In this document: positions 36,620 to 49,680 of the stretch, in pieces | Numbering within the stretch: the stretch's first letter is position 1 | Layout of the letters: the number at the start of each line of letters is the position of its first letter | Assembly: GCA_028023455.1 (NCBI GenBank) | Contig: JAQFVV010006245.1 | Location: 7,581,331 to 7,645,330, forward strand | Length of the DNA: 64,000 nt | From: Epiperipatus broadwayi | Taxonomy: Eukaryota; Onychophora; Udeonychophora; Euonychophora; Peripatidae | Direction: 5' to 3' | Made by a program: the position numbers and the translations under genes | The notes under the pieces: generated by a model | What the model was told of the DNA's origin: nothing | The model's database searches: none | The model's input: only the letters and a program-made list of their open reading frames with translations

Positions 36620-39600
36620 ATTTAAAACTTTTTCTAAAGAAACAACTGCTAATAAAAAAATTGCATTCATTTATGGTTATTAGATAGTGATGGAGACTAT
36701 CCTTTGCTATTTCAAGTATTGAAAGTACACTTTTTTAAAAAATATTTTGAATCTTTTTTTTCTTCTTCAAAATATTGCATCAATTAAATATAATAAGTTT
36801 TTTTTAAGTAATTTTTTTGATGGAAGAAAGTATGAGGTATTAAAAAAATTTATAAATGAAAAAAATTAAGTTTATTTTATTGATTAATTCATATACTGTG
36901 ACTTTATTATTTAGAACTTTTATGAATTTAATATTTTGTGAACACCGATTATAGGATCAATAAAATTGGAATTAAAAAAAGATTTGCTAATTGGATTGTT
37001 GTTTTGTATAGAATAAAAACTTACATGAAAAAAAAAAACGAAGAAAAAAACGTTTGATATTTTTATATTATTAGAAATAGAAACATGCTAATAAGAAAAG
37101 CACCACGAATAAATTTAAAAAAAAATTCAGATTAGAATTAGACATGATTTTCAAAGTTGAACAATTATGAAGATATAATAGACATAAAAGAAAAACAAAA
37201 AATACTGATAGATGATCTTAAGGAAGTGTTTTAAGAGGGGGAAAAGGAGAATATTTTGGAGAAGTATTTTTGTTTTTCGTTTTTATTTCAACGCATTCCA
37301 CATTTTGTCTACTCCGATTACGATTTTATTTTGAACTTTTTGTTGGTCTTCAGAATCGTCATAATAATAATAAGAATAATTTTTGACATAATTTTTGAAA
37401 GTTAGCACGTGTGAACGATTTTAATTTTTGATGTTATAATATTAATAAATAAACTGAACTAGAGGAAATTTACTTATTATAAAATCGGGAAGAAAAAAAA
37501 TATTGACAAAATAAAAGCAATAAAATAATAAAGGATGCAACTTATAAACAATTTTATTAGCAACAAAGCTACATTAAAAAAAAAAAAACATTATTTTTAT
37601 TTAGCATTAGAAAAATATATTATTATGCAGTTATTTTTATAAAATTTTTATTTATTAACTTTTATAGATTTATAACAAAATATTACATGGTTTTTTATTT
37701 TATTTTTTAATGTGATGAGAATCATATTTTCAGAAACTTTGTTAATCATTGTACAATAATCACATCTATTTGTCTAGAATTCAGATTAAGGTCAGCTAAT
37801 CAAAAATATAGATGACAATTACTACATGAACACTCTCATATTAGTTTTTGACTATAGGTATTCCTTAGCACTGAATTTACGTCCTTTATACATATGATAT
37901 AAGAATACATCTATCTTTTTACAGTTTGTTTAAGATAAATGATAAACAATATCAATCATTGCTATTTTGCAGGCTTTCCATTTTTTCCCCTTAAGTATTA
38001 ACAGTCTAAAACATCTATCATATTAATTATTGAATTAAAGTTAATAATGTAACTTTTAAGTATGTAAGATGCAGAATAAGTTGTGCTAAATGATGGCAAC
38101 ACTGGACTCAACCACCATTGATTATCATGTGATATATTTAAATAATACTTTAATATTTTGTTATTTGCACATGCTTTCAATCAAACAATGTGAACTGAAA
38201 TATAAATTACATGCAATGTTGTTTAATAAAAAGCGTCAACATGTTGACTTTAGTTTCGTATTAAGTTATATTTATATGCAATGATCAATTCCTCTAATTA
38301 CTATGTTTAACAACTTTTTACAGTAGGAAAATGATGATTTACAACTTTTTAATATAGAATTATCCAAAACAATGTCAGAGAGCCATATTAAATAAGCCTC
38401 TATATTTTAATGTAAATTAATTTTGAAAGGAAGAAAATATCTCTCTAAAATTAATATTAGACCTTTCAAAATCTATTCACATTAAATATATAGGGTGATT
38501 TAAGATTAAATAGACTTGGTGATTATTACATTACTTTATATATATACATATATATATATATGTATGCATAAATATACATTATTCCAGAGAGAAAATATGT
38601 ATTTGATATGCCTGATTATTAATAATTTTTCTTGATATTTGTTATTGTATAAGAATATAATTAAATATACAACTTCTTAAGTAGGGAAAAATATTGATAT
38701 TACAATTGAAGGTATTGTAATTGTATTCAGAAATGATTCTACATAGTGTCATGCTGTGAATATGTATGTTTTAACATGCCAACATGTTGTAAATTGATTG
38801 TACATAGATTGTTTTTATCCAAGAATATCAGTATATGTAAATATAAAACAGATCATAAAATAATTACTGATAAATATATGTATCTTGTCTAATTCACCCA
38901 TTCAAAAATGTTGATTAATCTACAAATTTACTAATAGATATGAGAACAATCCATCTAACATTCAAAATTTTGCATTGACATTCATCATACTACAAAGTTA
39001 AATATCAGTTTTCATCACATTCTTACAGATTATAATTTAAGTTTTAGTTGTATGCCATTCCTGAATAAAAATAATAATTCCATGGATAAATTAAAAAGAA
39101 ACAGAATAAACATTATACTGTCTTTATTATACTATGCATAAATTGTATAGCATTATATGTTGGCAAAATAAAGACTAAACTAAAAATTATCTTATTAAAT
39201 CAATTATATATGACCAAAAATCAAAAATTATTAACTATATACATAAATCTTTTAGGAACATAAGGATCATTAAAAAAAAGATATTTTTGATCTTTCTTGT
39301 GTAAAAGCTACACTAATGTTGTGAATACATAAAGATAATACATTTTAATCATCTCATTAATGTTAAAACTTATAGTTTTTCATTTAATACCCACTATTTT
39401 GCATATTATTTGTATTGTTGCTGTGGATTTGTTTTTATTATCTTTGTTTCACAAAAGTGACCAAATATCTTTTTATTCATATTAAGTTAGACTTACTTCT
39501 GCCATTATATAATGCAGGGTAATTTATGCACATAGTACTATGGAGACAGCATAATATTTATTCTGTGTCTTAATTTATGTTTGGAATTATTATTAATTTT

Positions 39601-42170
39601 ATTCAGGTAAGGCATACAAATGAATTTAAATTATAGCCTACAAAAATATGATAAAATGTATTATTTAACTTTATAATATGAGAATTGTGAACCAAGGTTT
39701 GTGCATATTAGTCACTCATTTACTAGGAAATCTTTTTTTAAGTTAGTTAATAATGTTTAGAATAAATTGCACAAGTTCATTTTTTCAGTATTTATTTTAT
39801 GAACTATTCATATTTATATAAATTAGTATTATGGAATTAAAAAAACTGCAAAGACTAGACAATTTATGACCTATTATATATATATATTAGAACACAGACA
39901 TACATGATCACTTCTAATTTTGTTTCATAAATGGAATTTTTCAGCAACTGATCATTTTAAAGGGGGCAAATATAAACTATGAACCACATAGTTAATGATT
40001 ATTGGATTTATGCTAAAATGAAGAATTGAAGGACTTAATAAAGCCACTAATAAATCTATCTCCTGGCTGAAATCTCTATAGATTTCTTTATGAGGTTTTG
40101 ATAATAGTTAAGCTGTTAAAAAAATTATATGCTAAATAAATTTGTCCTTGACAAAGATGTACAACATTAAAAATCAGACTAGGTCATAATTTTTGAATTG
40201 ATTGTTTCATAACTTATTATTAAGTTTGAAAATTCAATCAGAAAACAATGTTAAGATTATCTTATTTTAGAAAAGTGTTTAAAAAAACAGTTTTTTTGAA
40301 ATTAAAGGTAATTGTAATGCAAACTGAAATTATGGGGAAATAAGATAATATATACTTGTTTTGCATTTTTTGCATTTGAAAAAATCTTTTTGAATTTAAT
40401 TTTGACCAGTGATTTAATTGTGAATTTATGTATTTAGTTTAATATATATGTATGTAATTGTTTTTAGATAGTTCATTGTCAGGAAAAGGCTTCTTCAACA
40501 ATCATGCATAGAATACTGAGGAAAAAGACATTATTCACCAGAAGTGTTGACTGCCAGATGATGAGAGTTTTGTGTTTTTTTATTATTGTTTGATCCTCTA
40601 GCTAGAATATATTCCCATTTATTGACCAATATCAGATAATTACAGGGCTAACTACAAGAAAAAAATTCTAATCTTGGTTAGAGGCAGAGAAAAGTTTATA
40701 TTTTTACTTTTTTTGTTTTGAAGTCAACTTATAAATATGGTAGAAGGAAGCACTACACAGCTTATGAAACTGATATTCAAATATATATGAACTTGGGAAG
40801 AGGACATTGTATATTCAGAATTAGGATAAACTTTGTGCAATATAAGCTTCAAAAAAGTATAAGAATTAATATTCCATTGTATGATTAATAGTTGACAATC
40901 ATATACTATGACTTTAATATGTTCTTTTTTGTTTTCAGATAAAATGAATGGAATTACTCTAAAGTTAGAATCTGGAAAGTAATCTTACATTCTTAATATA
41001 ACAATCACATGATAACCATATGACTCAGTACATTATTTATATGCACTTTTATACTGGTAATCATAACTGAAAATAGATGATATTAAATAATATCTAATTA
41101 TCAAATAAGAAATATGCCAATAAATTTTTTTAAAAAATAACGTCTTTTTTTTTTCTGTATTAATTTAAGATATCAACTATATTATTATTTTTTAATGCTA
41201 TAATTTCTTTTGATACCCATGTAAGATTTCTTAAAAAGTAATATGGAAATTAAAATTTTAAATTCAATAAAAAAAAAGATTAGAATAGTTTATTATTTGG
41301 AAGTCCACAAGAAGCTCGAAAACGGCAGAAATGAGGCACGAACACGCGCCTTAAACTGAACAGCAAAACATCATTTTAATGGTTTATCTTACATTTATAA
41401 GCATATGAGAATTATTTGCAAAATAAACAAAAGGAGTTCTTGTTATAGTTTTAAAACTCTTGATTTTTTTTTTTTTAAAAAAACAACAACAAATGAAACA
41501 ATTATAATTGATTGCAAAAAGTTTATATTAATAGATAGTTAGATTTTTAAATATATTTTTTAGAAAATAAGTTTTAATATCTTTTGCAAGTAATTGATGA
41601 TTAACAACTATTTTTTTATGACGAAGACTGTGGCAAAGGTGAAATATTATTAAGAGTTTTGATGAACCATCAGACTTTCAGATTTCTGAAGTTAAATTTG
41701 ACAAATCGTTAACAATTCTGTAGAAAGAACTATACTAAAATGTCACCTTATTTTTTATTATTAGTTTCATTATATTTTATCCATAATATTTATTCTTTTA
41801 TATATGTACACACTTATCTTATAATATTCAAGAAAGATCCAACAAAATATCCTGAAAGAGAATACGATTTAAAATAAAATAATATGTCAGGAGTATTAAC
41901 TCATTAAATCCAAGTTTTATAACTGGTGCAGTTTTAGTTAAATTTTAATTTATATTATACTTTACTGTATTGCCAATTTTTCATCTAGTCAGGGTCTGAC
42001 TGATTAATTTAAAAACAGCTGCTTTTAAAATTCTTTAGAACGGCTTCATAGTGCAGAGGGAGTACATCTGTTTATGATTCTGAATTCAAATACAGGCTAT
42101 ATAAAATTATTTTCAAGAAGATTAGGAATTTTCTCTCAGATAGCTTGACTATAGCCAAACTAGCTATGGT
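36620..42170. other. 5.5 kb of AT-rich sequence, no supported genes
   Basis: No exon with convincing splice signals, no repeat with clear boundaries. A small CpG-containing patch lies at 41,300-41,370 and a weak tRNA-like stretch near 42,040-42,100. Confidence 0.45.
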
Positions 42171-42179
42171 ATCTAGCTA

Positions 42180-42660
42180 TCCTTAACCAGATGATTAAAC
42201 AAGGAAGGAAAACTACTCAGAACCTCAGCACTTGGCAATTAGAAAGCATGATGAATATTTGCTAAGTATTTTCTAGTGTGTGGGCTTTCTGTAAACTGTA
42301 ATTTTGATTTTGCCATGAGAAAGTCTTGTCATAAGAATATCTAAGAATGCCAATTTTTGTTCTTGATCTGACTCTGCTGTGAATTTAATTGAAGGGGATA
42401 TGTTAGTGATGTGTTTCCAAAAAGTTTGTAGTAGTGTTCCACCATGTGTTCATACAACAATTGTATCATCAACATAGCAAAACCAAATTTTAGGCAAATA
42501 TGGGTTGTCTTTATGAGTATGGTTTCAAGTTTTTCCATATAAATATTGCTAATCAAGGTTGACAATGGTGAGCTCCCATAGCCATTCCTTGATTTTACTG
42601 GAAGAATTATGTGTTGTATCATACTCTTTTCATACAATTATGTAATTCTAACAAACTTGT
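42180..42660 (-). pseudogene. Penelope-like element reverse-transcriptase fragment
   Basis: Reading the minus strand across one frameshift gives, in order: GSSPLSTLISNIYMEKLE, then FCYVDDTIVV with the catalytic YVDD at about 42,465-42,480. After that come a stop, THGGTLLQTFW, SPSIKFTAESD, LAFLDILM and YRKPTHTRKYL. The GSPLS-x-x-x-x-NIYME, YVDDT, IKFT-x-E, LAFLD and RKPTHT series is characteristic of PLE reverse transcriptases. The N-terminal RT region and the GIY-YIG endonuclease are missing and the frame is broken, so it is inactive. It lies just left of the complex inverted repeat at 42.75-43.38 kb and in the same part of the window as the PLE 3'-end palindrome at 50.7 kb. Confidence 0.8.
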
Positions 42661-42752
42661 ATTGTTCAAAATAATCTGAAAAGGTAAATGAAACTATAAG
42701 AAAGTCTTAAATGCACTGACCCAGTTTATAGTAGATCACTGCAAGAATGATA

Positions 42753-43383
42753 GTGCTAAATATGAATCACAGTTTGTGTCTTTATATTAACATGGCATAA
42801 TATGTAAATTAATCTTGATATGTACATGAAGTGATTAGATGGTCAATTTTTTGATAATGGGACATGGGAATCTTTTATATTGATGGAATATGGATATCAA
42901 ACCTCTTTATATTTTCCTTTTCTATCATTCCTCTCATCATGAATACAAGTTAATCTTTTTCAATCATGAGCTTACTACAGGTCCCATCTTTTCACCCTCC
43001 AATGTAGGAACAATGCAGATATTCCATTTTTTGATAATGGGATATAAGAATTTTTTTTATTGATTGAATGTAGTTCCCTTGAAATAGCCCAAACCTCTTT
43101 ATATTTACTTTTCCTATCATCCCTTTCACACATGTGACCTGAATAAGCTCATGGTTGAAAAAGATAGTCTTGTATTCATGATGAGAGAGATGATAAAAAA
43201 AGAAAATATAAAGAAACCTCGACTTTTGCAAGGTATCCACATTCCATCAATATAAAAAATTTCTGTATCCCATTATCGAAAAAATGGAACATCTAATTGC
43301 TTTATTTATATATTGAGCCTAATTTACATATTAACCATGCTAATATAAAGGCACATTTCTAACTGTGCATTCTCATTTAGCAC
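42753..43383. repeat. Complex inverted repeat with three copies of one segment
   Basis: Outer arms (about 42,753-42,985 and 43,140-43,383) are diverged inverted copies, sharing GTGCTAAAT at the ends, then CTTTATATTA, then ATTTTTTGATAATGGGA-type sequence and TCATCATGAATACAAG. A third, direct copy starts near 43,015 (TTCCATTTTTTGATAATGGGA) and is itself palindromic with part of the right arm. An 82-codon minus-strand frame at 42,992-43,240 is a by-product. Origin unknown. Confidence 0.65.
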
Positions 43384-43389
43384 TGTGAT

Positions 43390-45600
43390 TCTGGAAATAT
43401 TTTGCCAAAAATTGGCTCAGCACATTTAAAACTCTTATAGTTTTATTTACCTTTTCAGATTAAAATTGAACATTACAAGTTTGTTAAAATTAAAAATTAT
43501 TATAGTGAATTTTTAATAGTAGATTACATTATTGATGTTAACATATATTTAGCATAGTCCTGATAATTCAAGAAGCTAGCTTTGATTACAATAGAATTTG
43601 GAGTATGTGTATGTGGATTTTATATAAATCTTTTTAGAATAATGTACATAGTGCTAAGAAAGTGGAGGGTCATGTTTAAAGTTTGCCCACTTTATTAATG
43701 AGAGCTAAGACAACTATTTAATTTATGGGCAGTATACAAATGTTGTTTGATGGTTTGATCTCATCATGGATATATGCATGTGACATTTGGTTTCAATATT
43801 TTATTTATTATTAATATATGCTTAATTATATTTTTTATTTTTATAATTTTAGATCTTTTATCAAATTTTCTCTCATGATTGGCATCTGCTTTATAATGAT
43901 GATTATCATCACATTATATATTAAATTTAAATCCATTTACAAAAAAATGACTGTCATTTATATTTTATTATTTGGCTTTTTTCTTTTTGATATTATTAAA
44001 TTGATACTTTTCATGAGACAGACTTATTGTCATCGTTTACCATTATTATTTCTCTAAATTTTGTTTAGTATACTTTTCATTCTATTACAAACGATGGCTC
44101 ACATATGGATCTGATAATGATTAAGTTCTACTAGTGTTTCAAAATTGCTGCCAATTTAGAGCTTGAATTGTACATCTTGTATATTTTAGAAACAAGAACG
44201 CATATACATATAAAACATGTTTTGCAGGTTCATCCGTGTAAGATTTTAATATAAAAATTCCAACGTTCCGATTTGATTATCCAAGCCCTCAACTGAGAAT
44301 ATATATATATTATTCAAAATCTTGAAGGATTAAAAAAATTAACAATGATAATATATACAAAAATTTTGTTACTAAATGTTGACAATAGTTTGATAGATAA
44401 ATAAGTAATGATGATTGATAGATATATGAAAGCACAATTTATTTATATTTTTTGGGGGGAGGGGGAATTTTGAAGTTCAGATGAAGTTTTGGCTATTATA
44501 GTTTAACTACACTTTCAATTAATGGTGATGGATTTTTGCTATCTCTATAATAATGCAATACTACTATGTTACTTAATAATGTCTTTTTATTTCAGACACT
44601 GTATCTGCTACTTTCACATTTATATTGAAATGATATAATTATTCCAGGTAATTATAGTTAATGAGAGATAGGCAGTATATAATACAACATAGAACCTTCA
44701 CTCTTTAGGGACAACTGAGGCAATTCAAGAAAAGATTAAACCATTTAAATACGATAATAAAATATACATTTTAGAAAGGAAACAACTCATAACACTAACA
44801 AATAGGCATGTGCTATGTTACAGGCAAGTGTTATGTTATGTATGTTTGTATATGCCTGTATGTGTATGTATAATATTTGCTATTTATGCATACATGCAAT
44901 AAAAAATATAATAAGAATTTATTAAAATATTTTATAGGTGTAAGATAATTTTAAGTTTAGTTATTAAAAAAAGAATAATAACATTAAAAATATGTACAAT
45001 TAATATTTTACAGAATGTGTAAAATACATAACAAAGTATAGGTTAATTCCTGAATGCACATTTGACTATTATATTGTTACTGACTTTGTTTTAAAAGGGC
45101 AAACAATATAAAGCTGCTTCATCTAGAATTTTAATAGATTCAACATTCTAAAAAAGTGGTACAAAGAATTCAGTAGATCTAGTGCTCAAAGTCACCATAA
45201 CTAAAATATAATTTTAATAAATGTGTGGAATAAAATTACATTCTTTGTAAATTCTAACATAAAAGGATCCTTGTTGGTCATGAAAACTGAATTTTATATA
45301 GAATATCTTTAAAATACTTTAACAAAATACTATGGAATGCCTTATGCTCAACAACAATTTAATAAAAAATATATATTTAAAAAGATTGTTAACGCAAATG
45401 TTGTACATGAAACTTTTATAAGATAAAAGAATGAAGAATCTACTGTCTATACCTAGGAAATATTTATCACAGCTCTGAGTATAAATTAGATTAAAAAACT
45501 AAAAGGTGCATTATGTTTTTAGCTGTGAACTTGTTGGAAATTTTTACTAAAGCAGGATGCTATCAACCTCCATTTGCATGTAGGTTATAAATTTTAAGCC
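43390..45600. other. AT-rich sequence, no gene seen
   Basis: The 79-codon ORF at 43,818-44,057 is hydrophobic and low-complexity; I do not support it as a gene. A GGGGGGAGGGGG run occurs at about 44,454. Confidence 0.45.
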
Positions 45601-45761
45601 AATAAACATCACATGACTACCACCTCTTATGCCCATATATAACTGTTGTTAAAACAGGCAAAACTCACTATATGTATTGCCACACACAGCAAGCTATAGT
45701 AATCAATGGATGCCAGAAGGCTTGTGCATAAAATCCCCATCTAGTGCCTACTCATATAATA

Positions 45762-45805
45762 TCCCCAAACTAGTTTCTGGCTTGTGGCCTTCATCAGTGA
45801 GGAAC
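45762..45805 (-). ncRNA. Hammerhead-ribozyme-like motif (copy B)
   Basis: Minus strand: TTCCTCA, CTGATGA, GGC-CACAA-GCC, GAAAC, TA, GTT, TGGGGA. Core and stem I are intact; the triplet is GTT, an allowed but usually slower cleavage site than GTC. A/A at position 10.1/11.1 as in copy A. Confidence 0.45.
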
Positions 45806-46334
45806 CTTGGATCTGAGAGCACTGCATCTAAATCTTAGGATCTAATGCAACACTCCAGCAGCCACCTTTTATCTCCAATTAACTACAAAACTATGAGTCT
45901 TAAACTGAAAATACTTTAATGTTTTCAATCTAAGCCCACTAACTTATATAATCATATGGGTCTGAATTCAGTTCAGTACCCATACATTTTGGTGTCTTTG
46001 TTTTTTTTAATAACCATTGATTACTATAGCTTGCTGTGTGTGGCAATATGTATAGTGAGTTTTGTCTGTTTTAACAACAGTTCACTATACATATTGCCAC
46101 ACACAGAAAGCTATAGTAATCAATGGTTATTAAAGTACCAAAGACACCAAAATGTATGGGTACTGAACTGAGTTCAGACCCATATGACTATATAAGCTAA
46201 TGGGCTTGGATTGAAAACATTAAGGTGTTTTCAGTTTAAGACTCATAATTTTGTAGTTAAGTGAAGATAAAAGGTGGCTGCTGGAGGGTTATATTAGATC
46301 CTAAGATCTAGATGCAGTGCTCTCAGATCCAAGG

Positions 46335-46377
46335 CTTCTCACTGATGAAGGCCACAAGTGAGAAACTAGTCTGGGGA
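46335..46377 (+). ncRNA. Hammerhead-ribozyme-like motif (copy C)
   Basis: Plus strand: CTTCTCA, CTGATGA, GGC-CACAA-GTG, GAAAC, TA, GTC, TGGGGA. Stem II is weakened by GCC to GTG; stem I keeps pairing with G-U pairs. Probably a decayed version. Confidence 0.4.
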
Positions 46378-46499
46378 TATTTCATGAGTAGGCACTAGAT
46401 GGGGAATTTATGCACAAGCCTTCTGGCATCCATTGATTACTATAGCTTGGTGTGTGTGGCAATACGTATAGTGAGTTTTGCCTGTTTTAAGGTTATAAA

Positions 46500-47740
46500 C
46501 GGTTTAAAAATGGTTGCATTTTTGAGTATAAATTTATTATATATATTAGTTATTGTTATTTATTCATTGTTTACAATGTGATTATAAGTTGTGCATATCT
46601 TTATTGTAATAAGTTAGTGATTGGTTTTAAATATTTAAAGTTTCAAATATTATTTTAAATTTATATTCAGACTATGAAATTTTCATGTAGATTTATTAGG
46701 ATTAATATTTATTAGTTAAATTAAAGACTTTTATCAAAATTTGGGTTAGAAAGTAATAACCTTACATAAATTTATAAAAGGATAAATGAATGAAATGAGA
46801 GAGAGAGAGAGTAACCAATAAAATAGAGAGTATAAATGACTTAAATTTAAATAATCTTTTGATCCATTCTTATACATGTTCAATGTTTAAAGATTTTAAT
46901 AATTGGGTCAAATCAATAATTCATGGCATTATTTTATAAGTATTTCCTGGTCGGAGTATATGTATAAACCATCACTTCATATGCTGACCATTATATTTTC
47001 TAGTAGCAGTATGATATATTAGACTCTAAGATAGAAAGTAATCAGGCTTATCTTTCAATAGACCCTAGCTTTCAATATATATGCAATAAAATATATTCTA
47101 CCAGAGTATGTAGACAATTATCAACTATTATAGTAATATATATATATATATAAGTTCCACATAATCTAACCTTAACTTTCAATGGATTCTTAATTAAACC
47201 AATCTTTAAATCTCAGACAATCCACATGATCGAGCTTTGATATTCAAAAGATTTTGATAATTATTCAAGTTTGAAAATTGAGATAGCCTTACTGATTTGT
47301 TCACGCTATAGTGTTTAGTTTGATAGTTGAATGCTTTACACATCTTGTCAATTCAGATTATTATTATTTCTATTGGTTAATTAAAATGTCAGTTAGTCTT
47401 TGGAAAAGAAGTAGAGTACAATATTTGACAGTTCAATTTATTTTATGTCTATGTATTCACAAGTAAAGCTTAATTGTGAGAATTTATTTAATTTTTTCTT
47501 TACCCCAAAAGAAAAATAATGAGACAGAGTGACTCATAGACCATAAAACAGTAAATGTGCAAACATGAAATTGTATATGCATATATAGTTGAACTTAAAA
47601 TAAGAAATAAATACAGACAAAAGCTAGATATTTAAAAAAATGGCTAAAATGACTTAACTGTTAATTAATTGGGAAATACTATTTTTTATACTAGGATTAA
47701 ATTATTTGTTTATTTGTAATTTTGATGAAACCACTAACAT
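46500..47740. other. AT-rich sequence, no gene seen
   Basis: (GA)n at about 46,797 and a short (TA)n near 47,137; nothing else recognisable. Confidence 0.5.
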
Positions 47741-47780
47741 TACATGATCACCATTTCTTGTTTTTGCTCATAACTGTTAT

Positions 47781-48105
47781 TAAAACAGGCAAACTCTCCA
47801 TGCAGTAATATCACTCAGTGCAAGCCAGAGTAATCAATGGATTCCAGAAGGCTTGTGCATAAAATTCATATCTAGTGTCTACTCATCCAATATCCCCATA
47901 CTAGTTTCTAGCTCCTAAGATCTAGGTGCTGTGCTCTCAGATATAAGGCTCCTCACTGACAAAAGCCACAAGCTAGAAACTACTCTGGGGATATTGGATG
48001 AGTTAGGCACTAGATAGGGATTTTACGCACAAGCCTTCTGGCATTCATTGATTACTCTAGCTTGCACTGAGTGGCACTACTATATGGAGAATTTTTTCTG
48101 TTTTA
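47781..48105. mobile_element. Hammerhead-bearing fold-back element, copy D
   Basis: Left arm 47,781-47,915 and right arm about 47,940-48,105, inverted, sharing AAAACAGGC, CACTCAGTGCAAGC and GTAATCAATGGATTCCAGAAGGC. This subfamily has ACTCAGTGCAAGC where A-C have CACACACAGCAAGC. The right arm keeps a decayed hammerhead core near 47,951-47,987: CTGACAA (G to A in the core), AGCTAGAAAC, then CTC in place of GTC. Predicted inactive. Confidence 0.7.
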
Positions 48106-48109
48106 ATTT

Positions 48110-49285
48110 TGATGAAAGTCTAAATTTTTAATATATTATTAAAGAAAGAAAATTTTATCTAAACAAAAATGTTTATTTTAATGCACATTTAATTTGAAAA
48201 GTTGTGTCTGTATTTAAAAGAGATTAAAAAGTTTTTTAATTAAAAACTTATTTTGAACTTATTTTATTTTCATCGGTCTAAATTAAATAACAGCTATAGT
48301 ATGATAGCCATAATCTTGTTTTTATTAATTAAGAAAGATAAATGCTTCAGAATTCCCTGCTTATTAAATTGGTTTATCATTTAGTATGACTATAAATATT
48401 AAAAAAGATATAACTAAGGGGTTGACAGTTTGCAGAAAAATGAGTTTATAACAGATTCTGTATTGGACAATTTTGAAGCTGATAAAGATACACATGCAGG
48501 CAGGAGGACTCTGCTTAATACTTATAACTCATACATGTGTAGCCATTGCTTGCAATATCTAAAAATCAGATAGTATATAAATTAAATTAACATTAAAAGT
48601 TGTAAACAGTTGAATTGTCTGTCCTGGATAACTACAATAGTTTTAAGCAATCTATACATATGAAGCTGGCACACATGCATATAAAACATAGATCAAGGGT
48701 ACTTCATCTTGAAATATTTTAGTGGTTTATCTTAAACTATTACGCATACATATAAAACCACAGACATATGAAACTGTGATGAAAGAATTCATTAAATATA
48801 TATTTATTTTTAATATATGGAAGTATAACAAAAGAAATATACTGATTAGAAAACACCCACCAATTACATACATAATGTCATTATTTTTAACACTGAATGC
48901 TAGAAAATGAAGAAGAAAAATCTATTTTTTATAGCATGAAACAGAAAAGAATTTTTCTTCCATTTGTTTTCCAAGACTGGTAAATAATTTTGAATAGATA
49001 AAACTCGATTGCAAACTTTTAAAAAAAAATTGATAGAGAACAAAAGAAAGACATCTGACCAATGGAAATCTCAAAAGAAACAAAAATTGAGATGTTTTCT
49101 TTTAAAGTTATTTTAAAAAAATAAAATGAAAAGTTTTCATTTGTCTATTGATAAATTTAACAATTGTTAAATATTATTTTGTTTTCACTACAGAATTATA
49201 TTTCTAATGTTAATAATAAATTAAAATCCTAAAATATAAATGTATGATTAATATGTATGTCTTGGCAAATGTAGAAAGAATTATA
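48110..49285. other. AT-rich sequence, no gene seen
   Basis: No supported frame or repeat. Confidence 0.5.
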
Positions 49286-49289
49286 CAGA

Positions 49290-49680
49290 GACTAAACTCT
49301 CCATACCGTAGTACCACCAGTGCAAGCCAGCGTAATCAATGGATGCAAAAAGGTTTGTGCATAAAATCCCTATCTAGTGCCTACTCATCCAATATATGCA
49401 GACTAATTTCTAGCTTGTGGCTTTTATCAGTGAGGAGACTTGGATATAAGAGCACTGCATCTAGATCTTAGGATATAATGCAACCCTCCTGCAGCCATCT
49501 TTTACTCTATTCGCTAACTATAAAGCTTGAATGCCAAATGAAAACACAGTGTTGATTTCAATTCAAGTCTGAGGATATTGGATGAGTAGGCATTAGATAA
49601 GGATTTTATGCACAAAACTTTTTTGCATTCATTGATTGCTCTGGTTTGCACTGTGGCACTACTGTATGAAGAGTTTAGCT
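49290..49680. mobile_element. Hammerhead-bearing fold-back element, copy E
   Basis: Ends AAACTCTCCATACCGTAGT and ACTGTATGAAGAGTTTAG are inverted; the inner parts share CAGTGCAAGCCAG and GTAATCAATGGATGC. The left arm carries a decayed core on the minus strand (about 49,397-49,436): CTGATAA, GAAAT, TA, GTC. A TGGTGATCATGTGATATA flank follows at about 49,712, as in copies A and D. It belongs to the same subfamily as copy D. Confidence 0.7.

Larger units (their letters stand above)
45651..46490. mobile_element. Hammerhead-bearing fold-back elements, copies B and C, in an 840-bp palindrome
   Basis: Two copies lie tail to tail. Copy B runs 45,651 to about 46,076 and copy C from there to 46,490, inverted. 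Each begins and ends with the same terminal inverted repeat (AAAACAGGCAAAACTCACTAT, then GCCACACACAGCAAGCT). The arms match over about 415 bases with modest divergence. Each arm has one hammerhead-like core. AACATCACATGACTACCACC at 45,605-45,624 is the shared outer flank seen beside copy A. The short ORFs here (45,956-46,171 and 46,399-46,581) are by-products of the repeat. Confidence 0.8.

Noticed and set aside
42030-42110. tRNA-like stretch (TAGTGCAGAGGG, GAATTCAAATAC)
   Set aside because: The B box is poor and there is no second copy, tail or target duplication.
43818-44057. 79-codon hydrophobic ORF that looks like a membrane protein
   Set aside because: Composition is what T-rich DNA yields by chance; no homology is recognised and no flanking signals.
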